DNA of 36,360 bases from DATKQY01 sp035532475 (GTDB lineage: Bacteria; Actinomycetota; Acidimicrobiia; Acidimicrobiales; Bog-793), in contig DATKQY010000023.1 in the NCBI GenBank assembly GCA_035532475.1, forward strand, positions 1-36,360, read 5' to 3'. Positions 23,948 through 31,643 of this stretch are shown here, piece after piece. Under the pieces are notes generated by a model. It did not search any database and was not told the origin of the DNA. It worked only from the letters and a program-made list of their open reading frames with translations. Position numbers and translations under genes: made by a program. The stretch's first letter is position 1; every line of letters begins with the position of its first letter.

Positions 23948-24754
23948 CTTTCTCCCCGGCCCCGCGGCGCTCCGCCGCTCTCCCGGGCCTCGCGCGCGCG
24001 GGTGGGCGGCCAGGTACGAGCGGCGCAGGTGCTCCTGGGAGACCTTCGTGTACACCTGGGTCGTGGTGATCGAGGCGTGGCCGAGCAGCTCCTGGACGAC
24101 CCGGATGTCGGCCCCGTGGTCGAGCAGGTGGGTGGCGAAGCTGTGGCGCAGGACGTGCGGCGTCACCTTCCCGGCGAGCCCCGCCCGCACGGCGGCCTCG
24201 TGGACGACCGTCCAGGCGGCCTGGCGCGACATCCGCCTGCCCCGTGTCGACACGAAGAGCGCCTCGGCGTCGCTGCGCCTGAGGCTGCGGCCGGCGAGCA
24301 CCGCGGGGCGCCCCCCGGGCCCGAGCCACGCCCCGAGCGCGGCGAGGGCGTGGCGCCCGACCGGCACGAGACGCTCCTTCGAGCCTTTGCCGAACGCCCG
24401 CACGAGGGCGCCCGGCAGGTCGACGTCGCCGAGGGAGAGGCCGACGAGCTCGGAGATGCGCAGCCCCGTCGCGTAGAGCACCTCCAGGATCGCCCGGTCC
24501 CTCACCGCCCGGGGGTCGTCGCCGGCGACCGCCTTGAGCAGCGCCTCCACCTCGGCCTCGCTGAGCGCCTTCGGCACGCCCTGGGGCACGCGGGGTGCCT
24601 CGACGTCCTCGGTCGGGTCCGACGGGGCGGCGCGCTCGTCGTGGCAGAAGGCGTGGAAGCCCCGCACGGCGACGAGGGCACGGGCGCGCGAGGAGGCGGC
24701 GAGGCCCCTCGCGCGGAGGAACGCGAGGTAGTCCTCCACGACCGCCGGGCTCAC
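23945..24754 (-). CDS. xerD: Tyrosine recombinase XerD (start uncertain)
   Basis: A site-specific recombinase that resolves chromosome dimers at dif. From the first canonical start (GTG 24754) it is 269 aa, shorter than the usual 295-305. All catalytic residues are present: R99 (ATGLRISEL), K123 (GKGSKER), H200 and R203 (PHVLRHSFATHLL), H226 (LLGHASITTT) and Y235 (VYTKV). The core-binding N-terminal domain is, however, incomplete from this start. Homologous sequence continues in frame upstream to about 24892 without any ATG, GTG or TTG, and an in-frame TGA lies at 24923-24925. XerD rather than XerC is favoured by its place after pyrG-nudix, as in Rv1699-Rv1701. Confidence 0.88.
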   Translation of the reverse strand: MSPAVVEDYLAFLRARGLAASSRARALVAVRGFHAFCHDERAAPSDPTEDVEAPRVPQGVPKALSEAEVEALLKAVAGDDPRAVRDRAILEVLYATGLRISELVGLSLGDVDLPGALVRAFGKGSKERLVPVGRHALAALGAWLGPGGRPAVLAGRSLRRSDAEALFVSTRGRRMSRQAAWTVVHEAAVRAGLAGKVTPHVLRHSFATHLLDHGADIRVVQELLGHASITTTQVYTKVSQEHLRRSYLAAHPRARGPGERRSAAGPGRK

Positions 24755-24925
24755 CTCGCCCGCCTCGAGGCGCCGGGCGCGGAGGAACTCCTCGTAGGCG
24801 GCGAGGTCGCGCCGGTACGCGTGCAGCGAGTTCGCGGCGCGGCCCTTCTCGACGGCGAGGTACGAGAGGAACTCCTCGGCGTCCCGGCTGAGCGGGGGTG
24901 TCGGCGTCCCGGCCCCCGGTCCTCA
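24755..24925 (-). other. In-frame N-terminal XerD homology upstream of the first canonical start
   Basis: Translated in the xerD frame, this stretch reads PLSRDAEEFLSYLAVEKG, then RAANSLHAYRRDLAAYEEFL, then RARRLEAGEV, and runs straight into the called start. This is the classical first half of the XerC/XerD core-binding domain (compare LxxYRRDL in E. coli XerD). It contains no ATG, GTG or TTG. A CTG (24826) is the only near-cognate Leu start. Ten codons above the TGA at 24923 lies an in-frame GTG (24955). Either a rare start is used or the gene carries a nonsense change. Confidence 0.75.
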
Positions 24926-24966
24926 GCGCGCCGGGCGGCCGGCGTCGTTGGGCACGAGCGGGCCCG

Positions 24967-25539
24967 TTAGCCCGACGCCCGGCGGGAGGCCAGCAAGCGC
25001 TCGGCCAGGCTGACGCCGATGATCGTCTTCGCGTCGATGATCTCCCCCGAGCCGACGAGGTCCCAGAACTCGCGCAACGCCACGCGCTCGACCGTCATGT
25101 GCTGCTCCTCGATCCCGTGGGCGGCGCGCGCGACCGGCACGAGGCCCTCGGCGAGGAAGCACACCGTGAGCTCGTCGGTGAAGCCGGGTGAGTTGTAGAA
25201 GCGGCCGAGCTCCGTGAACGTCCCGGCCTCCCGCCCGACCTCCTCCACGAGCTCGCGGCGGGCGCACAGCTCGGCGTCCTCGCCCGGGACGTCCATCTTG
25301 CCGGCCGGAAGCTCGAGGATCCTCGAGTCGAGGGGCGGCCGGTACTGGCGGACGCAGAGGATGTGGCCCCCGTCGTCTTCCATCGCGACGACACAGACGG
25401 CGCCGAGATGGCGGACGATCTCGCGCTCGAAGGTGAAGCCGTCCGGGTCGACGAACGTGCCGGTCACGAGGCGGATGAAGTGCCCCGGAAGTCGCTCGCG
25501 CTCGCCGATCCGGCGGAACTCCCCCTCAGGACTGGGCAT
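24967..25539 (-). CDS. NUDIX hydrolase, ADP-ribose pyrophosphatase type
   Basis: A 190-aa hydrolase of nucleoside diphosphates linked to other groups. The N-terminal strand-rich part (GTFVDPDGFTFEREIVRHLGAV) is typical of the ADP-ribose pyrophosphatase subgroup. The Nudix box lies at about 80-102 (LPAGKMDVPGEDAELCARRE, then LVEEVG) with the metal-binding REx2EE. It lies between pyrG and xerD exactly like Rv1700 of M. tuberculosis. The ATG at 25539 is 33 bases after the pyrG stop; no strong ribosome site is seen. ADP-ribose is the most likely substrate by subgroup, not proven. Confidence 0.9.
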   Translation of the reverse strand: MPSPEGEFRRIGERERLPGHFIRLVTGTFVDPDGFTFEREIVRHLGAVCVVAMEDDGGHILCVRQYRPPLDSRILELPAGKMDVPGEDAELCARRELVEEVGREAGTFTELGRFYNSPGFTDELTVCFLAEGLVPVARAAHGIEEQHMTVERVALREFWDLVGSGEIIDAKTIIGVSLAERLLASRRASG

Positions 25540-25559
25540 CGGGCGCGATCGCGCGAGGC

Positions 25560-25577
25560 CGTGAGCTCGCGCTCACG
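25560..25577 (-). terminator. Hairpin at the pyrG 3' end
   Basis: CGTGAGC and GCTCACG pair perfectly over 7 bp around a 4-base loop, overlapping the pyrG stop codon. It lies between pyrG and the NUDIX gene and could attenuate read-through. No T-run. Confidence 0.4.
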
Positions 25578-27222
25578 ACGCTTCGTCCAGCCCGAGCTCG
25601 AACAGGTGCGGGTTGCGCGCCCGGGCGCGCTCGATCGCCGCCGCGACGAGCTCGCGAAAGAGCGGGTGCGGCCGGTCGGGACGGCTCTTGAACTCCGGGT
25701 GCGCCTGGGTGCCGACCCAGTACCGGTGCGTCGGCAGCTCGATGTACTCGACGAGACGCCCGTCCGGCGAGGTGCCGGAGCAGACCAGCCCGGCCTCCTC
25801 GAGGCGCTGGCGAAAGCGCGGGTTGACCTCGTAGCGGTGCCGGTGGCGCTCGGTGACCGTCGTCTCGCCGTAGATCTCGGCCACCTGCGAGCCGGGGGTC
25901 AGGCACGCCACGTAGACGCCGAGGCGCATCGTGCCGCCGAGGTCGACCACGTCGTGCTGCTCGTCCATCAGGTCGATCACCGGGTACGGCGTGCCGGGGT
26001 CGAACTCGCGCGAGTTCGCGTCCTTCAGGCCCGCCACGGAGCGGGCGTACTCGACGACCATCACCTGCAGGCCGAGGCAGAGCCCGAGCGTCGGGATGTC
26101 ATGGGTGCGGGCGTAGTGGACGGCCGCGATCTTGCCCTCGACCCCGCGCTCGCCGAAGCCTCCCGGCACGACGATCCCGTCGAGGCCGCCGAGCCAGCTC
26201 GCCTGGGAGGACTCGACGACGTCTTCGGCCTGGATCCACTCGATCTCCACCTTGGCGCCGTGGTGGAAGCCGGCGTGGCGCAGCGCCTCCACGACCGAGA
26301 GGTAGGCGTCGGGGAGGTTGACGTACTTGCCGACCACCCCGATCCGCACCGTCTCGGTGGCGTTGGTCACCCGTTCGAGGACGCGCTCCCAGGTCGAAAG
26401 GTCGACCTCGCGTCCCGGACCGTCGAGGCGCAGGATCTGGCAGACGGTGCCGTCGAGCCCCTCCTCGTGGAGGAGGATCGGGATCTCATAGATGCTCGAG
26501 GCGTCGACGGCCGAGACCACCGCCTCGATCGGCACGTCGCAGAGCAGCGAGATCTTCCGCTTCAGTGCGTCGGAGATCGGCTGGTCGCTGCGGCAGACGA
26601 TGACGTCAGGCTGGATGCCCCGGCTGCGCAGCTCGGTCACCGAGTGCTGCGTCGGCTTGGTCTTCTGCTCGCCCGACGGTCCGAGATACGGCACGAGCGT
26701 CAGGTGGACGTAGCAGACGTTGTCGCGCCCGACGTCCCGGCGGAACTGCCGGATCGCCTCGAGGAACGGCACGATCTCGATGTCGCCGACGGTCCCGCCG
26801 ACCTCGGTGATGACGACGTCGACGTCGTCGGTCGCGAGCCGCCGGACCCGGTCCTTGATCTCGTCGGTGATGTGGGGGATCACCTGCACGGTCTTGCCGA
26901 GGTAGTCGCCCCGGCGCTCCTTTTGGATCACCGAGGAGTAGATCTGGCCCGTCGTGGCGTTGGAGGCGCGCGGAAGGTCCTCGTCGATGAAGCGCTCGTA
27001 GTGCCCGAGGTCGAGATCGGTCTCGCCGCCGTCGTAGGTGACGAAGACCTCGCCGTGCTCGAACGGGTTCATCGTCCCGGGGTCGAAGTTGATGTACGGG
27101 TCGAGCTTGCACATCGTCACGCGAAGCCCGCGCGACTTCAGCAGTCGCCCGAGTGAGGAGGCGGTCAACCCCTTGCCCAACGAGCTAGACACGCCTCCGG
27201 TCACGAACACGAACTTCGCCAC
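25573..27222 (-). CDS. pyrG: CTP synthase
   Basis: A 549-aa enzyme that aminates UTP to CTP with glutamine. The synthetase domain starts FVFVTGGVSSSLGKGLTASS with its P-loop at 9-22 and contains CKLDPYINFDPGTMNPFEHGEV. The class I glutamine amidotransferase domain occupies about 290-545, with the catalytic triad C382 (LGLCLGLQ), H508 and E510 (AHPEF). Length and motifs are standard. The GTG start has a GCGGAGGAA ribosome site, and TAGGTT about 27 bases upstream is a possible -10. First gene of pyrG-nudix-xerD. Confidence 0.97.
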   Translation of the reverse strand: MAKFVFVTGGVSSSLGKGLTASSLGRLLKSRGLRVTMCKLDPYINFDPGTMNPFEHGEVFVTYDGGETDLDLGHYERFIDEDLPRASNATTGQIYSSVIQKERRGDYLGKTVQVIPHITDEIKDRVRRLATDDVDVVITEVGGTVGDIEIVPFLEAIRQFRRDVGRDNVCYVHLTLVPYLGPSGEQKTKPTQHSVTELRSRGIQPDVIVCRSDQPISDALKRKISLLCDVPIEAVVSAVDASSIYEIPILLHEEGLDGTVCQILRLDGPGREVDLSTWERVLERVTNATETVRIGVVGKYVNLPDAYLSVVEALRHAGFHHGAKVEIEWIQAEDVVESSQASWLGGLDGIVVPGGFGERGVEGKIAAVHYARTHDIPTLGLCLGLQVMVVEYARSVAGLKDANSREFDPGTPYPVIDLMDEQHDVVDLGGTMRLGVYVACLTPGSQVAEIYGETTVTERHRHRYEVNPRFRQRLEEAGLVCSGTSPDGRLVEYIELPTHRYWVGTQAHPEFKSRPDRPHPLFRELVAAAIERARARNPHLFELGLDEAS

Positions 27223-27248
27223 GGTTCCTCCGCTGATCGGCCCTCACC

Positions 27249-27254
27249 AACCTA
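27249..27254 (-). promoter_or_regulatory. Candidate -10 element of pyrG
   Basis: On the minus strand TAGGTT lies 26 bases before the GTG start. With a GCGGAGGAA ribosome site in between, pyrG would have a short normal leader of about 20 bases, in contrast to the leaderless genes nearby. An imperfect upstream hairpin (27264-27280, TCCGCC/GGCGGA) may end recN transcription. Confidence 0.45.
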
Positions 27255-27357
27255 CAGGTCAGCTCCGCCGATCTGGCGGACCGTGCGCCGAGCACGCGTC
27301 CTGCCTGCGTAGGAGGTGGCATCCGAGGCGCCCGCGCTCGCCGGCGGTCGCCGGGGC

Positions 27358-29028
27358 TCAGCGCGACGCGCCGTGCTCGAGCAGCTCGGCGGCGTGTCGG
27401 CGGGCCGCCTCGCTGTCGCGCCGCCCGCCGAGCATCCGGGAGAGCTCGGCCACGCGCGCCTCGCCCTCGACCCGCACGACCTCGGCGACGGTCCGGCCGG
27501 CCTCCTCGCGCTTGGTGACGACGTACTGGCGGGTCGCGAGCGCGGCGACCTGGGGCAGATGGGTCACGACGAGGACCTGGTGCTCCTCGGCGAGCGCGGC
27601 GAGCGCGCGGCCGAGCGCGAGCGCCGCCTCCCCGCCGATGCCCGCGTCCACCTCGTCGAAGACGAGGGTGGGCGGCGCGCTCGTCAGCACGAGGCGCAGC
27701 GCCAGCATCGACCGGGCCAGCTCGCCGCCGGACGCCACCTTCGCGAGCGCCAGGGCGGGCTCGCCCGCGTTCGCGCCGAGGAGCAGCTCGACCTCGTCGG
27801 CGATCCCCGCCGCGGGCAGGTTGACCTCGATGCGCGCGCCGGCGAGCGCCAGCTCGTGCAGGTGGGTCTCCACCTCGCGGGCGAGCGCGGGGGCGGCCGC
27901 CCGTCGCCGGTCGCCGACCGCCTCCTCAGCGGCGGCCAGCTCGGCCGCGAGCACCTCGCGCTCGGTCTCAGCCGCCGCGCGCGCCTCGTCGCCCGACTCC
28001 AGCTCGGCGATCCGGTCCCGGGAGGCGGCGGCGAAGGCCACGACGTCGGCGAGGACCTCGCCGTGCTTGCGGACCAGGCCCCGCAGCAGCTGGCGGCGAG
28101 CGCGCACGGCGACGAGACGCTCCGGGTCCTCCTCGAAGCGCTCCGCCGCCAGCCGCAGCTCGGTGGCGGCGTCGTCGAGCTCGGCCGCCACGGAGCGCAG
28201 GCGGGCCTCGTGGGCAGCGAGGGCCGGGTGGTGCGCCAACGCCTCGACCGCCTCGCCGACGAGGTCGACCGCCCCGGGGGCCCGATCGCCCTCGAGACGG
28301 CCGTGAGCGACGCCGACCGCCTCGCGCAGCGCCGCCGCTCCGGCGAGGATCTCCTCCTCGGCCGCCAGCCGCTCGTCCTCGTCGTCAGAGGCGATCCCGG
28401 CGGCCTCGATCTCGCCGAGCTCGAAGCGGAGCAGGTCCAGCTCGCGCGCGCGTGTGCGCCCGTCGCCCCCGAGCTCAGCGATGCGGCGGTCGAGCTCGGC
28501 GATACGCCGCCGCAGCCCGATCACCGGCGCGAGATCGACGCCGGCGAAGCGGTCCAGCGCGGCACGCTGGGCCGAGGGACGCAGCAAGGACTGGTGGGCG
28601 TGCTGGCCGTACAGGTCGACGAGGTCGCGTCCGGCCTCCTCCAACAGCGCGAGCGGCGCCATGCGGCCGTCCACGAAGGCCCTCGACCGCCCGTTGCGAG
28701 GGACGGCGCGCCCGAGCACGACCTCGTCCGCCCCACCGTCGTCGTCGGGGTCGTCGTCAGCGTCGTCGTCGGGGTCGTCGTCGCCGGCGGCGCCGTCCTC
28801 GGTGGCGGTGCCCCCGCGCACGAGGAAGCGCCCCTCGACGAGCGCCTCGTCCGCGCCGGAGCGCACGAGCGTCGGGTCGGCACGGCCGCCGAGCAGCAGC
28901 TCGAGCGCCTCGACGATGAGCGTCTTTCCGGCGCCGGTCTCCCCCGTGAGCGCGGTCAGCCCAGGCCCGAGGACGATGTCGACGTCGGCGATGACCCCCA
29001 GCTCGCGGACGCGCAGCTCGGTCAGCAC
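27358..29028 (-). CDS. recN: DNA repair protein RecN
   Basis: A 556-aa SMC-like ATPase that acts in double-strand break repair. Walker A is GETGAGKT (29-36), the ABC signature is LASGGELARSM-like near the C-terminus (KVASGGELARSMLAL), and Walker B is PTLVFDEVDAGIGG. The middle (about 160-390) is Glu/Arg/Ala-rich and predicted as coiled coil. Oddly, residues 74-102 form an insertion made almost only of Asp, Gly and Ala, including two copies of DDDPDDD, placed shortly after Walker A in the head domain. The GTG at 29028 lies five bases after the nadK stop and gives the standard N-terminus LTELRVRELGVI. Confidence 0.95.
   Translation of the reverse strand: MLTELRVRELGVIADVDIVLGPGLTALTGETGAGKTLIVEALELLLGGRADPTLVRSGADEALVEGRFLVRGGTATEDGAAGDDDPDDDADDDPDDDGGADEVVLGRAVPRNGRSRAFVDGRMAPLALLEEAGRDLVDLYGQHAHQSLLRPSAQRAALDRFAGVDLAPVIGLRRRIAELDRRIAELGGDGRTRARELDLLRFELGEIEAAGIASDDEDERLAAEEEILAGAAALREAVGVAHGRLEGDRAPGAVDLVGEAVEALAHHPALAAHEARLRSVAAELDDAATELRLAAERFEEDPERLVAVRARRQLLRGLVRKHGEVLADVVAFAAASRDRIAELESGDEARAAAETEREVLAAELAAAEEAVGDRRRAAAPALAREVETHLHELALAGARIEVNLPAAGIADEVELLLGANAGEPALALAKVASGGELARSMLALRLVLTSAPPTLVFDEVDAGIGGEAALALGRALAALAEEHQVLVVTHLPQVAALATRQYVVTKREEAGRTVAEVVRVEGEARVAELSRMLGGRRDSEAARRHAAELLEHGASR
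28738..28782. repeat. Exact 21-bp tandem duplication inside recN
   Basis: Two identical 21-base copies, at 28738-28758 and 28762-28782, are separated by one codon. Read on the minus strand each encodes DDDPDDD using only GAC and CCC codons. The identity at the DNA level suggests recent slippage. Confidence 0.85.
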
Positions 29029-29033
29029 ACGCC

Positions 29034-29885
29034 CTACCGGTCGGTGAGGCCGAACTTCGCCCGCAGCACGGCGTGGAAGTCGCGCCGGCCGAAGCACACG
29101 ATGCGTGCCGGCCTCGGCCCCGCAGCGACGTCGACGGTGTCGCCCGCCTCGAGCATCGCGACCGTCGAGCCGTCCACGACGAGCGCCGCCGGACGGTCGT
29201 CGAGGAGTCGCAGCCCGATGCTCTCGTCGGGCTCGAGCACGAGGGAGCGGTCGAAGAGCATGTGCGGCGAGACGGGCGTCAAGACCATCGCGCGCAGGTG
29301 CGGCGAGAGGATCGGGCCACGTGCGGAGAAGTTGTACGCGGTCGAACCGGTCGGCGAGGCGACGAGGATGCCGTCGACGGCGTAGGTGAGGAAGGGTCGG
29401 TCGTCGATCGAGACGCCGACGCGGATCGTGTGACCCGGGCCGGTCTTCTCGAGCGCCGCCTCGTTCAGCGCGAGGAGCGCACGGGGCGTGCGGGCGGCGC
29501 CGCTACGCAGGGAGATGTCGAGGGTCATGCGCTCTTCGACCTCGTAGTCGCCGGCAAGCAGGCGCTCGAAGGCACCTTCCATCGAAGCCGGCTCCACCTG
29601 GGTCAAGTAGCCGAGGTTGCCGAGGTTTACGCCGAGCACGGGGACGCCCCGCCCCACCGTGAGCTGGACGGTCCGCAGCATCGTCCCGTCGCCGCCGAGG
29701 CTGACCGCGAACGCGACGTCGCCGTTGGCGATCTCGGGCACGACCGAGCCGTCGACGGTCGTCACCTCGACGACCTCGTAGTCGTGGGCCTCCCACCAGG
29801 CTCTGGCCGCCTCGGCGAGCTCCTTCGCGGCCGCCCTCGTGGGATGCACGATCAGGGCCACACGTCCGTTCACGCTCGCTCCCAC
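29034..29885 (-). CDS. nadK: NAD kinase
   Basis: A 283-aa kinase that phosphorylates NAD to NADP. The GGDGT motif is at 64-68 (AVSLGGDGTMLRT), with VLGVNLGNLGYLTQV next. NEAALEKTGPGHTIRV and DGILVASPTGSTAYNFSARGPI complete the conserved nucleotide-binding blocks. The GTG start has AGGATGG upstream, which could be a ribosome site; the same GCGAGGATGG string precedes the HAD gene start. nadK-recN is a standard actinobacterial pair, but the usual upstream gene tlyA is missing here. Confidence 0.95.
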   Translation of the reverse strand: MGASVNGRVALIVHPTRAAAKELAEAARAWWEAHDYEVVEVTTVDGSVVPEIANGDVAFAVSLGGDGTMLRTVQLTVGRGVPVLGVNLGNLGYLTQVEPASMEGAFERLLAGDYEVEERMTLDISLRSGAARTPRALLALNEAALEKTGPGHTIRVGVSIDDRPFLTYAVDGILVASPTGSTAYNFSARGPILSPHLRAMVLTPVSPHMLFDRSLVLEPDESIGLRLLDDRPAALVVDGSTVAMLEAGDTVDVAAGPRPARIVCFGRRDFHAVLRAKFGLTDR

Positions 29886-30081
29886 CCCGCCATCCTCGCG
29901 GCCGGCTGCGCGCCGGGCAATGCCCGCGTCCTCTCGCCGGGACGACCAGCCGGACCCGCCTCAGGGGCGCACGCCCGGGACGCCGTGCGCCAGGGCTCGC
30001 CTCCGCCGGGGCTCGGGCCGCCGCACATCTCGCCGGCGCCGAGCACCGGTCTCGGCCGGCGCCTCGGACCGAGGGACGTGG

Positions 30082-30732
30082 TCAGCCCGAGGCCTTCTTG
30101 GCGGCCTTTTTCGCCGCGGACCTCGTGGCAGAGCTCGCCGACGGCGCCTTCTTCGCCGCGACACCGGCTCCACCCGCCCGCTTGGCGGCCTTCTTCGCGG
30201 CCTTCTTCGCCGGCGCACCAGCCGCGCCGACCTTCTTGGCGCCCGCCTTCTTCGCGCCGGCCTTCTTCGCGCCGGCCTTCTTCGCGCCCGCCTTCTTGCC
30301 GACCGCCTTCGCGGCGTGCCCATCGCTCGCCGGCGATCCCTCGGCCGGCTCCGCCGCTGCGCCGTCCCCGCCCGCTTCCCGCCAGCCCCGCGCCCAGTCC
30401 GGCCAGCGGCCGGCGGCGAGGTGCTCCCCGACGAGGCCGGCCATGCGCTCGAACAGGTCGGCGAGCTCCTCGCGCGAGCGGGCGGCACGCGCCTCGAGCT
30501 CCTTGCGGATCTCGGCGCGAACGAACGCGCTGATGATCTCGGCGCCGCGCCGCGAGCGGACCAAGACCTCCTCGAGCAGGTCCTCCGCCTTGGAACGCCG
30601 CTCGTCGCTGTCGCCGAGGAGCTGGCGCACGAGCTCCTCCACCTCGGCGCGCCTCATCCCCGACAGGGAAGCCCCTGCCTCGATGTAGCGCCGAAGTGTG
30701 TCCTTCAGTCCTTCACCACCCGGTATGGGCAC
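30082..30732 (-). CDS. Coiled-coil protein with histone-H1-like Lys/Ala tail
   Basis: A 216-aa protein in two parts. Residues 1-115 are helical and charged (RRAEVEELVRQLLGDSDERR, EIRKELEARAARSREELADL), resembling phasin-like or polyhydroxyalkanoate granule-associated helices. Residues about 140-216 are a very basic Ala/Lys tail, including four GAKKA-type pentapeptides in a row (146-169) and further AKKAAKKA runs, like eukaryotic H1 or actinobacterial HupB/PhaF tails that bind DNA. DNA or granule binding is therefore likely but unproven. The GTG at 30732 has TACGCT six bases upstream, so a leaderless mRNA is probable. It occupies the position between a HAD phosphatase and nadK where tlyA usually lies. 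Confidence 0.8.
   Translation of the reverse strand: MPIPGGEGLKDTLRRYIEAGASLSGMRRAEVEELVRQLLGDSDERRSKAEDLLEEVLVRSRRGAEIISAFVRAEIRKELEARAARSREELADLFERMAGLVGEHLAAGRWPDWARGWREAGGDGAAAEPAEGSPASDGHAAKAVGKKAGAKKAGAKKAGAKKAGAKKVGAAGAPAKKAAKKAAKRAGGAGVAAKKAPSASSATRSAAKKAAKKASG
30226..30297. repeat. 15-bp tandem repeats coding for GAKKA units
   Basis: About four to five copies of a 15-base unit (GCCTTCTTCGCGCCG, with single substitutions) encode the KKAGA repeats of the basic tail. Such arrays can change copy number by slippage. Confidence 0.8.
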
Positions 30733-30738
30733 CCGACC

Positions 30739-30744
30739 AGCGTA
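30739..30744 (-). promoter_or_regulatory. Leaderless -10 element of the H1-like tail gene
   Basis: On the minus strand TACGCT ends six bases before the GTG at 30732, with no Shine-Dalgarno motif. Confidence 0.55.
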
Positions 30745-30845
30745 CCGGCCTTTCCCCTGGGCGTCCCCGCGAGGCCCTTCGGCCGGGCACGGCACCGGCG
30801 CGAGTGCAGCGCTGCGGCCCGGTCGGCCCGGTCGGGATCCGCCGC

Positions 30846-31616
30846 TCAAGCCCGCGAGACGAGCGCGGCGAAGTCCTCTGCCTCGAGGTCCGGCTCGGGG
30901 TCCAGCGCGCCGTGGCCCGCCGGGGTCACGCCGCTCAGCACCAACGCGAAGCGCGCGTCGAGGCGCCGGGCCAGCGCCCCGTCGGTGGAGGGACGGTCCC
31001 CCACCACGGTCTCGACGGCGCCGAGCCGTTCCACGACGAGCGCCACCGCCGGGTCGTGCGGCTTGCCCGCGACGACCGGCTCGACGCCGGCCGCGTAGGC
31101 CACCGCGGCGAGCACCGAGCCGGCGCCCGGGAGCGGACCGGAGGGGGAGGGGAACGTCGCGTCCTCGTTCGTGCCGATCAGGCGGGCACCGCCGAGGACG
31201 GCGGTGACGGCACGCGCCAGGCGGCGATAGTCGAGCCCGGGGTCGATGCCGACCACGACGGCGTCGAAGGCGTGGTGCGAGTCGTCGGGGGTGCCGGCGC
31301 TGTGCACCTCCACCTTGCGCGCCTCGAGCGCCTCGACGACGCCCGCCCCTCCGAGCACGAGCGCCCGTTCGCCGGCGTCGACGAGCGCGGCCGCGGCCTG
31401 GGCCGAGCTGAGGAGATCCTCCGGCGGGACCTCGATGCCGAAGCGCCGCAGCTTGTCGAGGTGGCGCGCGTGCGCCGGGAACGAGTTGTTGGTGAAGAAG
31501 GCGACTCGCGCCCCGCGCGCCCGTAGGGCCGCGACGGCACGGTCCGCCCCCGCGATGGGCTGATCGCCGAGCCAGACGACGCCGTCGAGGTCGACGAGCC
31601 AGCAAGGAGGCGCCAC
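30846..31616 (-). CDS. HAD-superfamily IIA phosphatase (NagD-like)
   Basis: A 256-aa phosphatase of HAD subfamily IIA. The nucleophile motif is D9-L-D11-G (LVDLDGVVWLG), motif II is FTNNS (about 41-45), motif III contains GKPHDPAV, and motif IV is GDRPSTDGALA. The C2-type cap lies between motifs II and III. Relatives dephosphorylate nucleotides, sugar phosphates or glycerol phosphate; in M. tuberculosis Rv1692, a neighbour of nadK-recN, is a glycerol 3-phosphate phosphatase, and this gene is its likely counterpart by position. The GTG start has GAGGATGG upstream. Confidence 0.9.
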   Translation of the reverse strand: MAPPCWLVDLDGVVWLGDQPIAGADRAVAALRARGARVAFFTNNSFPAHARHLDKLRRFGIEVPPEDLLSSAQAAAALVDAGERALVLGGAGVVEALEARKVEVHSAGTPDDSHHAFDAVVVGIDPGLDYRRLARAVTAVLGGARLIGTNEDATFPSPSGPLPGAGSVLAAVAYAAGVEPVVAGKPHDPAVALVVERLGAVETVVGDRPSTDGALARRLDARFALVLSGVTPAGHGALDPEPDLEAEDFAALVSRA

Positions 31617-31643
31617 GGGTCCATCCTCGCATCTCCGCCGCGC

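Noticed and set aside
24923..24925. TGA read as an amino acid throughout the genome, to explain xerD
   Set aside because: TGA ends many well-defined genes here, including the coupled ATGA and GTGA overlaps, so it is a normal stop codon.
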